From a candidate division LCP-89 bacterium (lineage in GTDB: Bacteria; Electryoneota; B3-LCP): 5,468 nt of DNA. The stretch is from assembly GCA_025774735.1 (NCBI GenBank), contig JALGZU010000220.1:1-5468 (forward strand), in the 5' to 3' direction. The notes under the pieces were generated by a model, which was not told the DNA's origin, did no database searches, and saw only the letters and a program-made list of their open reading frames with translations. The translations under genes were made by a program, and so were the position numbers. Position 1 is the stretch's first letter. Each line of letters opens with the position of its first letter. This document shows, one piece after another, positions 1 to 5,043 of the stretch.

Positions 1-2
1 CA

Positions 3-83
3 AAAGCTGCCGACTTAATCAGAAATCAAGCACAGGGTATTATGTATCTTATTGATAGTTATGACTTAATGAATCCACCCTAA
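3..83 (+). CDS. C-terminal end of an unidentified upstream protein (partial)
   Basis: The frame beginning at base 3 is open from the left edge and ends at TAA (81-83), giving 26 residues ending in DLMNPP. The other two forward frames also stop early (16-18 and 54-56), so only this frame could carry a coding tail up to the promoter region. The visible peptide has the hydrophobic spacing of an amphipathic helix (AADLIRNQAQGIMYLIDSYD). A short Ala/Gln-rich C-terminal helix is loosely reminiscent of small motility-associated proteins or flagellin-type C-termini, but this is a weak impression and not an identification. It is more AT-rich than the genes downstream. The sigma-54-type promoter lies just after its stop, so it probably belongs to a separate transcription unit. 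The stretch may be non-coding, since 26 codons is little evidence. Confidence 0.42.
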   Translation, partial: KAADLIRNQAQGIMYLIDSYDLMNPP

Positions 84-95
84 ACCGGCCCCGCA

Positions 96-111
96 TGGCA
101 TGTCATTTGCC
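96..111 (+). promoter_or_regulatory. Putative sigma-54 (RpoN) -24/-12 promoter of the glycan operon
   Basis: The sequence TGGCATGTCATTTGCC matches the sigma-54 consensus TGGCACG-N4-TTGCW except at the C of the -24 box and the final W. The invariant GG (97-98) and GC (109-110) are separated by exactly 10 bases, as required. Counting 12 bases on from the GC puts the transcription start near 122, giving a 5' leader of about 28 nt that contains the AAAGGG ribosome site (135-140) of the first gene. It lies between the stop of the upstream frame and the cytidylyltransferase start, where an operon promoter is expected. Sigma-54 promoters need an activator ATPase; in flagellated bacteria this is often FleQ/FlrC-like. 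No activator site can be recognised in the short upstream sequence available. Confidence 0.72.
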
Positions 112-149
112 TTCCTGAATGGCATGATTTCAATAAAGGGATTCTCCAA

Positions 150-896
150 ATGAAAACAGCCATTTTAATCACTGCCCGTCTGAAGTCTACCCGGCTGCCC
201 ATGAAGGTTCTCAAACCGATCCAGGGCAGACCCATGATCAGCCACATGATCGATCGCTTGAAGCTGGCCAGAAATCCCGGCGAAATCATCATCTGTACCT
301 CCACCGAAGAGATTGCCGAGCAGGAATCGGTCGGCTGCTATCGCGGCAATCCCGACGACGTGCTGTTGCGTCTGACCCGGGCGGCCGAAGAGTTCAGCGT
401 TGATACCGTGGTCAACTGCACTGCCGACAATCCCTTCGTCGATCCCGAATACATCGACCGCCTGGTCGACTTCCATCATGCCTTGGGCTACGACTATAGC
501 TGCTGCCGGGGGCTGCCTCTCGGGACATTTTCCTACGTCATTTCCTATCCCGCCATGCTGCGCGCCTGCGAAATCAAGCAGGAGAACGATACCGAAGTCT
601 GGGGAGGATATTTTACTCAGACCGGACTTTTCGCCTGGGATGAAATGCCCGTCGATCCCGAAGTCAACTGGCCCCAACTTCGGCTGACCGTCGATACGCC
701 AGAGGACTTCGAGTTGATCACCCGGATCTTCGACGAACTCTACACCCCCGGACTGGTATTCTCGCTGGAAGATATCGTAGAACTCTGTCGGTGCAAACCC
801 GAACTGGTCGCCATCAACGCCGGCATCGAACAGAAACCCGCAAAACCCATTAAAATCTCAGGCGGCGTCGGCGAGCCCGATCCCATGACGGCTTGA
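150..896 (+). CDS. SpsF-type cytidylyltransferase domain protein (nucleotide-sugar activation)
   Basis: This 248-residue cytoplasmic protein belongs to the cytidylyltransferase family (SpsF/KdsB/CMP-sugar synthetase fold), which transfers CMP from CTP to an acidic or other sugar. The N-terminal nucleotide-binding loop is visible as ITARLKSTRLPMKVL (residues 7-21), resembling the ARxxSTRLPGKVL motif of SpsF rather than the ARxGSKxIPxKN motif of NeuA/LegF. A NCTADNPFVDPEYID segment (89-103) matches the position of the metal-binding Asp region. LRLTVDTPEDFELI (177-190) is the typical SpsF C-terminal motif. The segment between ICTST (48-52) and CYRGNPDDVL (63-72) is several residues shorter than I expect for the family, which usually has an extra Asp-rich stretch there. 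The start is supported by AAAGGG at 135-140, 9 nt upstream. It is the first gene after the sigma-54-type promoter. The family assignment is firm, but the sugar substrate is unknown. SpsF was named from Bacillus spore-coat polysaccharide genes, and similar proteins occur in flagellar and capsule glycan clusters. Confidence 0.88.
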   Translation: MKTAILITARLKSTRLPMKVLKPIQGRPMISHMIDRLKLARNPGEIIICTSTEEIAEQESVGCYRGNPDDVLLRLTRAAEEFSVDTVVNCTADNPFVDPEYIDRLVDFHHALGYDYSCCRGLPLGTFSYVISYPAMLRACEIKQENDTEVWGGYFTQTGLFAWDEMPVDPEVNWPQLRLTVDTPEDFELITRIFDELYTPGLVFSLEDIVELCRCKPELVAINAGIEQKPAKPIKISGGVGEPDPMTA

Positions 897-910
897 AAAG
901 TGAGCTGTAA

Positions 911-935
911 GCCCGAACCGGAATCGGCGTCGGGC
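911..935 (+). other. Small intergenic stem-loop (possible intra-operon RNA structure)
   Basis: GCCCGA (911-916) can pair with TCGGGC (930-935). Inside it, CCG (918-920) can pair with CGG (925-927), closing a four-base GAAT loop across a small internal loop. It starts 14 nt after the stop of the cytidylyltransferase gene, in the largest intergenic gap of the operon (92 nt). No T-run follows the stem (next bases ggtcgtcag), so it is not a standard intrinsic terminator. It could protect mRNA ends, mark a processing site, or be accidental in GC-rich sequence. Confidence 0.3.
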
Positions 936-988
936 GGTCGTCAGATGGACGGCGAACCTCTAATTATCATGAACATCACGGATAATCT

Positions 989-1993
989 ATGATGAGTCAG
1001 ACCCTCGAAGGCCGTAGAGTGCTGGTGACCGGGTCGGATGGCTTCATCGGCAGCCATCTGGTCGAACGCCTGCTGGAACTGGGCGCGGAGGTCCGGGCTT
1101 TCGTCTTCTACAACTCCTGGAACAGCATCGGCTGGTTGAACGATACGCCCGAACGCGTCCGCTCCTCGATTGAAATTTTCCCGGGCGACGTGCGCGACGC
1201 CGAGCGCGTCCGCCAGGCGTCGAGCGGCTGCGATCTCGTCTTCCATCTCTCCAGCCTGATCGCCATCCCCTACAGCTATCACGCCCCCCGCTCTTACGTC
1301 GAAACCAACGTCATCGGAGCGCTCAATGTGCTGGAGGCCTGCAAGGCGTCCGACCGCATCACCCGCATCATCCACACGTCGACGTCCGAGGTGTACGGCA
1401 CCGCCCAGAAAGTCCCCATCGACGAGGATCATCCCCTCGTCGGTCAGTCACCCTATTCCGCCTCCAAGATTGCTGCCGATCAGATCGCTCTGAGTTTCCA
1501 TCGTTCCTTCGAACTGCCCGTGGTGGTGGCGCGCCCCTTCAACACCTTCGGCCCGCGCCAGACGGCCCGAGCGGTTATTCCCACCATCGCCAGTCAGCTC
1601 CTTTCCGGCGCTGAAACGTTGAAACTCGGTGCCCTGTCGCCCACCCGGGATTTTACCTTCGTAAGCGATACGGTCGAGGCTCTGATCGCCCTGGCTGACT
1701 GCGATAAAGCTATGGGACAGGTGCTCAATATCGGCACCGGCGAGGAGAGGTCCATCGAAGAGACCGCCCGCCTCCTGATGAAAATATGCGGCCGGGATAT
1801 CCCCATCATCAGCGAAGAAGAGCGCACCCGTCCTGAGAAGAGCGAGGTCAACCGCCTGCTCGCGGATACCACGCGTCTCCAGGAGGCGACCGGCTGGTCA
1901 CCGCTAACGCATTTCGAGAAGGGCTTACGCCGCACGGTGGACTGGATATCGGAAAACCTCGATTATTTTGATCCGAACCGGTATGTCATTTGA
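989..1993 (+). CDS. legB: LegB-type NAD-dependent nucleotide-sugar 4,6-dehydratase
   Basis: This 334-residue extended short-chain dehydrogenase is full length for the family. The Rossmann NAD(P)-binding loop is TGSDGFIGSH (14-23), with an acidic GDVRD at 66-70. The catalytic elements are TSTSEVYG (130-137) and YSASK (156-160, the YxxxK pair). Segments characteristic of LegB are FYNSWNSIGWL (40-50), SLIAIPYSYH (89-98), RPFNTFGPRQTARAVIPTI (182-200), LSPTRDF (216-222) and RPEKSEVNRLLAD (281-293), and the protein ends in DPNRYVI. LegB removes water from a GlcNAc nucleotide (GDP-GlcNAc in Campylobacter) to give the 4-keto-6-deoxy sugar, an early step toward legionaminic acid. The substrate here is inferred from family and from the neighbouring PtmE-like gene. 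Ribosome binding is weak (ACGGA just upstream). ATG at 992, the second codon, is an equally possible start. An ATTATC/GATAAT inverted repeat (963-968/981-986) flanks this weak site. Confidence 0.9.
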   Translation: MMSQTLEGRRVLVTGSDGFIGSHLVERLLELGAEVRAFVFYNSWNSIGWLNDTPERVRSSIEIFPGDVRDAERVRQASSGCDLVFHLSSLIAIPYSYHAPRSYVETNVIGALNVLEACKASDRITRIIHTSTSEVYGTAQKVPIDEDHPLVGQSPYSASKIAADQIALSFHRSFELPVVVARPFNTFGPRQTARAVIPTIASQLLSGAETLKLGALSPTRDFTFVSDTVEALIALADCDKAMGQVLNIGTGEERSIEETARLLMKICGRDIPIISEEERTRPEKSEVNRLLADTTRLQEATGWSPLTHFEKGLRRTVDWISENLDYFDPNRYVI

Positions 1994-2022
1994 ATCATGA
2001 TTAACTTTAATAATAACAGAGC

Positions 2023-3117
2023 ATGAACGGAAATATTACCAATTTGATGGTGCCACCCGATGCCACCATCCTGCGGGTGATGAAGTGCATCGATGATAAC
2101 CACAAGGGGATAGCCCTGGTGGTCGATGAAGAGCGTCGCCTGGTGGGGACCGTCACCGACGGAGACACCCGCCGCGCAGTTCTGACTGGCATCGATCTCG
2201 AAATCCCCGTCTCCAGCCTGCTCGCCCGCAAGGCGGATTCGAAATATCCCAGACCGGTCACCGTTACGGTCGAAGCTTCGGAAGACGAAATACTGGAGTT
2301 AATGAGGCGCCACCGCCTCCACCAGATCCCCGTACTCGACGACGAAGGTGTCGTTGTCGATCTCGCTCTGCTTGACGATCTGCTGCCCGACAGGGAACTG
2401 CCCCTGCAGGCGGTCATTATGGCCGGAGGATTCGGCAAGCGCCTCCGCCCCCTGACCGAAGAGCTCCCCAAACCCATGCTACCCGTCGGAGACCGCCCGC
2501 TCATGGAGAGAACCATCGAAAGGCTCCGTCAGGCCGGCATCAAGCGGGTACAGGTCTCCACTCATTACATGAAAGAGAAGATCACCGAATATTTCGGCGA
2601 CGGGCAGGACTTCGGTGTCGATCTGAATTACGTGACCGAAGATGAACCGCTGGGAACTGCGGGCGCTTTAAGCCTCCTGGCTGAACCCGATGAACCCCTG
2701 CTGGTCATCAACGGAGATATCCTGACCCGGCTCGATTTCGGCGCCATGCTCGATTTCCACCGCCAGCATGAAGCCGACCTGACTTTAGCCGTCCGCCAGT
2801 ACGAATTCAAGGTGCCCTACGGAGTCGTCGAAACCGATGGCGTCAATGTCGTCGGCATCAGCGAAAAGCCCTGTCTACAGAATTTCGTCAACGCCGGCAT
2901 CTATCTTCTGAATCCCGATGTGCAGCGCTGCATCCCTCCGAGCTGCCGCTATGACATGCCCGAACTGTTGACGCAAATGATCGCTGAAGGCAGGCGAGTC
3001 ATCTGCTTCCCCGTGCGCGAATACTGGATGGATATCGGAAAATACAGCGACTACGCACAGGCCCTCGCCGACGTCAACAACGGTGCCTACGCCGATTACC
3101 ACGAAATCGATGCTTGA
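2023..3117 (+). CDS. ptmE: CBS-domain sugar-phosphate nucleotidyltransferase, PtmE-like (probable GlcN-1-P guanylyltransferase)
   Basis: This 364-residue protein has two parts. Residues about 1-120 form a CBS pair: the first repeat ends near GTVTDGDTRRAVL (42-54), and the second includes SKYPRPVTV (73-81) and HRLHQIPVLDDEG (97-109). Residues about 126-355 form a nucleotidyltransferase: VIMAGGFGKRLRPLTEELPK (131-150, the GGxGxR nucleotide-binding signature followed by PKPMLPV), VINGDILT (228-235, metal-binding D232), ISEKP (279-283), NAGIYL (290-295) and YWMDIGKYSDY (334-344, second metal Asp D337). This architecture is that of PtmE from Campylobacter, which makes GDP-glucosamine for the legionaminic pathway. 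Placement directly after a LegB homologue supports the same route, since PtmE supplies the GDP-sugar that LegB uses after acetylation. CBS pairs commonly bind adenine nucleotides and may make the enzyme responsive to energy state. The Shine-Dalgarno site is weak, but the start fits the expected beginning of the first CBS domain. Guanylyl specificity is inferred; thymidylyl or other transfer cannot be excluded. Confidence 0.82.
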   Translation: MNGNITNLMVPPDATILRVMKCIDDNHKGIALVVDEERRLVGTVTDGDTRRAVLTGIDLEIPVSSLLARKADSKYPRPVTVTVEASEDEILELMRRHRLHQIPVLDDEGVVVDLALLDDLLPDRELPLQAVIMAGGFGKRLRPLTEELPKPMLPVGDRPLMERTIERLRQAGIKRVQVSTHYMKEKITEYFGDGQDFGVDLNYVTEDEPLGTAGALSLLAEPDEPLLVINGDILTRLDFGAMLDFHRQHEADLTLAVRQYEFKVPYGVVETDGVNVVGISEKPCLQNFVNAGIYLLNPDVQRCIPPSCRYDMPELLTQMIAEGRRVICFPVREYWMDIGKYSDYAQALADVNNGAYADYHEIDA

Positions 3118-3135
3118 TCTACACCTGTAAGCAAT

Positions 3136-3144
3136 AGAGGAGGA
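3136..3144 (+). promoter_or_regulatory. Strong Shine-Dalgarno site of the sulfotransferase gene
   Basis: AGAGGAGGA contains a full GGAGG core (3139-3143), 10 nt before the ATG at 3154. It is much stronger than the sites before the second and third genes of the operon. It fixes the start of the sulfotransferase-like protein and suggests efficient independent re-initiation after the 36-nt gap. Confidence 0.75.
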
Positions 3145-3153
3145 ATAAATAAA

Positions 3154-4236
3154 ATGAACGCTGAAAATCAGGCCAAACCGGTCAAACCGATCGCTTTCCT
3201 GCACCTGATCAAGTGCGCCGGCACCACCCTGGAAGCCATCCTCAGACGTCAGTACGGCGACTCCCGTGTCATCCAGTTCGGCTCTGTGCAGGATGCCGAG
3301 AAGAAGTTGGAAGTGTTCAACAACCTTCCGGAAGAAGAGCGGAAGCAAACCCACGTCCTCATGGGACACTTCAACGTCAGGCAGCGTTCCCAGATGCCTG
3401 AACGCGCCACCTGCATCACCATGCTGCGCGATCCCGTCGACAGGGTCATCTCGGAATACTATTACATCCTCGCCCACCCCGAACATGAATTCTACGGCAA
3501 AGTCGCCGGGAAAAAGTTGAGCCTGACCGATTTCGCCCGCAGCCGCACCTACCAGACCCTCGACAACCATCAGACCAAGTACCTCTCCGGAGTAGGGAAG
3601 CTGAAACACGGCGAATATTCCGCCGATGCCGTGGCTCTGGCTAAGAAAAATCTTGCCGAAACCTTTGCCATCGCCGGCCTGACTGAGAGGTTCGATGAAT
3701 CTGTAATCCTTATGAAGAGGGTTTTCGGCTGGCAGACCCCCTACTACCTCAGAGAGAAGGTAACGCCCAACAGACCGCCGCGGGAAGCCGTCCCGGAAGA
3801 GGCTATCGAGTGTATCAGGAAGTACAACCGCATGGATCTGGAAATCTACGAGTACGCCAGCCGGAGTTTAGATGAGATCGTCTCCCGCCAGCATCTTGGT
3901 TTCCACTTGGAAGTCGAGGCGTTCGGGTACTTGAACGAACGCTGCGTTGAGTATTTGGAAGTTGCCAAAGTCTGGCGCGATCAACCCCAGCGCGCCGAAT
4001 ACCAGTTCCTCTTGAACAGCTTGAATGGTTTCCTGAAGAAGAAAAAGTTCGAGGCCGCAGAGGCGGTCATCGCATACGCCATTGGCCAGTTCCCGGACGC
4101 CTCCGAACTCTACACCATCTCCGAGATGCTCAAGGCGCACCTGGCATATACCCGCAGGTTGGCGGTTCAGGGCGAACCGCACGCTCCGGCTGCCCCGGCG
4201 GAAAAGGAAGAGCCCACACTCGAAGAACAGCAGTAG
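3154..4236 (+). CDS. Sulfotransferase-family protein (PAPS-dependent P-loop type) with helical C-terminal extension
   Basis: The 360-residue product begins with a 5'-phosphosulfate-binding loop, FLHLIKCAGTTLEAIL (15-30), matching the FxHxPKxAGTTL motif of Sulfotransfer_2-type enzymes except for Ile in place of Pro. The 3'-phosphate-binding segment follows as TMLRDPVDRVISEYYY (89-104), with the expected R92 and S100. These enzymes move sulfate from PAPS to hydroxyl or amino groups, typically on carbohydrates. There is no signal peptide or membrane segment, so it should be cytoplasmic. After the catalytic domain (to about 245) comes a helical region of about 85 residues. It includes AEYQFLLNSLNGFLKKKKFE (281-300) and EAAEAVIAYAIGQFPDASEL (300-319), which looks like a TPR-type helical hairpin. 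The protein ends in an Ala/Pro/Glu-rich, probably disordered tail (about 341-360). Context suggests sulfation of a glycan or glycan precursor, but the acceptor is unknown. Bacterial proteins of this fold are often annotated from the P-loop alone, so activity is unproven. Confidence 0.82.
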   Translation: MNAENQAKPVKPIAFLHLIKCAGTTLEAILRRQYGDSRVIQFGSVQDAEKKLEVFNNLPEEERKQTHVLMGHFNVRQRSQMPERATCITMLRDPVDRVISEYYYILAHPEHEFYGKVAGKKLSLTDFARSRTYQTLDNHQTKYLSGVGKLKHGEYSADAVALAKKNLAETFAIAGLTERFDESVILMKRVFGWQTPYYLREKVTPNRPPREAVPEEAIECIRKYNRMDLEIYEYASRSLDEIVSRQHLGFHLEVEAFGYLNERCVEYLEVAKVWRDQPQRAEYQFLLNSLNGFLKKKKFEAAEAVIAYAIGQFPDASELYTISEMLKAHLAYTRRLAVQGEPHAPAAPAEKEEPTLEEQQ

Positions 4237-4254
4237 CCAAAGGCATCCATCCGC

Positions 4255-5043
4255 ATGATAGAACAATCGATAAAGAAACCGGTAAAACTGCAGGATTTGC
4301 AGGAAACAGCCCGGGAGGCGCAGCGGGTGCTGCAGTCCGGCGCCGGGTTGACGCCCCAAATACTGATCACCTGCCTGGAAAGTCTTCTCCTTGCCGGTGA
4401 CCTTGATAGCGTCAGGCTGGTGCTGGATCAACTGCCGAAAGAAGCCTTCAGCTCGCCGCCAATCCTGTCAATTCTCCTGCGCTTCCTGGTCGTCTCCGGC
4501 GATCTGGATCGGGCCGGGCAGTTCGCCTCCGAAATCAGCCGGGATAATCCGGATCTGCCTCAGGGGGAACTGGCCGCATTGATCGACCGTATTCTGCAAG
4601 CTCAGCCCGATCTCGTCGACCTGCCCGAACCCCGTGTCGAAGACTACGACTTCAACCTCCACGACAGTCACTACCGTCTGATCATGCTCCTGCAGTGCAC
4701 CTCCTGCGGCTGCAAATACGTCGAAACTACTGGCTGGGGCTTGATGGTGCTCCGGCCGACAGCTTGCCACCGCTGCCTGGAACCTCGCCGGATCAGCCCG
4801 GATTTTCTGGTCGACCTGCTGCAAAAATACCACGCTTCTGATGGGCAAATCGGTTTCAGAAAAATAGATGAAGAACTCAGGAGGCTGGTCTCGAACTGGC
4901 ACCTGTTGGACGAATATCCTGAGGTGGGATCCCTGGACGGAGTCAATCTCGCCGATCCACTTATGTGGCCCATCATGAGGGAACTTGTCCGCACTATCTA
5001 CACCGAACGTTACGTAAAGAGTGGGGGAGAACTGTCGCCGTGA
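4255..5043 (+). CDS. Unrecognised protein: TPR-like helical repeats plus four-cysteine zinc-ribbon-like motif
   Basis: I do not recognise this 262-residue protein as a named family. Residues about 35-115 are helical, with two similar units: LESLLLAGDLDSVRLVLDQL (41-60) and LRFLVVSGDLDRAGQFASEI (75-94). Their GDLD motifs (48-51 and 82-85) are exactly 34 residues apart, the TPR period. The middle carries CTSC (148-151) and CHRC (171-174), plus C153, a CxxC-x19-CxxC arrangement typical of a structural zinc ribbon. The C-terminal 80 residues look helical, with an acidic/aromatic character (NWHLLDEYPEVGSL, 214-227). There is no signal peptide or membrane segment. The start at 4255 has AAAGG (4239-4243) 11 nt upstream, and the gene begins 18 nt after the sulfotransferase stop. 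Its own stop overlaps the next gene, so it is translated as part of the operon. A scaffold or partner for the sulfotransferase or next protein is possible but is speculation. Confidence 0.85.
   Translation: MIEQSIKKPVKLQDLQETAREAQRVLQSGAGLTPQILITCLESLLLAGDLDSVRLVLDQLPKEAFSSPPILSILLRFLVVSGDLDRAGQFASEISRDNPDLPQGELAALIDRILQAQPDLVDLPEPRVEDYDFNLHDSHYRLIMLLQCTSCGCKYVETTGWGLMVLRPTACHRCLEPRRISPDFLVDLLQKYHASDGQIGFRKIDEELRRLVSNWHLLDEYPEVGSLDGVNLADPLMWPIMRELVRTIYTERYVKSGGELSP
5023..5030 (+). promoter_or_regulatory. Shine-Dalgarno site that sets a GTG start
   Basis: GGGGGAGA lies inside the 3' end of the preceding gene, with 9 nt between it and GTG at 5040. Together with the GTGA stop-start overlap (5040-5043), it supports the non-ATG start of the last gene and translational coupling. 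Confidence 0.65.

Noticed and set aside
120..134. Second TGGCATG copy (the 8-base ATGGCATG occurs at 95-102 and 119-126) as another sigma-54 promoter
   Set aside because: The position where the -12 GC should fall (133-134) reads AT, so the essential second element is missing.
165..677. Opposite-strand open frame of 170 codons within the cytidylyltransferase gene
   Set aside because: It lies fully inside a gene with conserved motifs on the + strand, with no separate domain or neighbouring minus-strand gene.
150..896. Naming the first gene legF/neuA (CMP-legionaminic or CMP-sialic acid synthetase)
   Set aside because: The nucleotide-binding loop is of the SpsF/KdsB STRLP type, not the GSKxIPxKN type of NeuA/LegF, so a substrate-specific name is not justified.
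911..945. Intrinsic terminator after the cytidylyltransferase gene
   Set aside because: The stem is short and interrupted and is followed by GC-rich sequence with no T-run. The downstream genes have no evident promoter of their own, so a full stop here is unlikely.
941..1432. Opposite-strand open frame of 163 codons over the start of the dehydratase
   Set aside because: It covers the highly conserved Rossmann and catalytic region of the + strand gene and has no recognisable product.
2007..2516. Opposite-strand open frame of 169 codons
   Set aside because: The translation is dominated by Ser/Arg runs, typical of an antisense shadow, and it covers the CBS region of a well-supported gene.
2875..3609. 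Long opposite-strand open frame (244 codons) across the nucleotidyltransferase and sulfotransferase genes
   Set aside because: It lies opposite two genes with clear family motifs and spans their intergenic gap. Its translation shows no recognisable domain and fits the mirror of GC-rich codon bias.
3868..4431. Opposite-strand open frame of 187 codons over the end of the sulfotransferase gene
   Set aside because: It crosses the junction of two operon genes and has no domain signal; considered a shadow.
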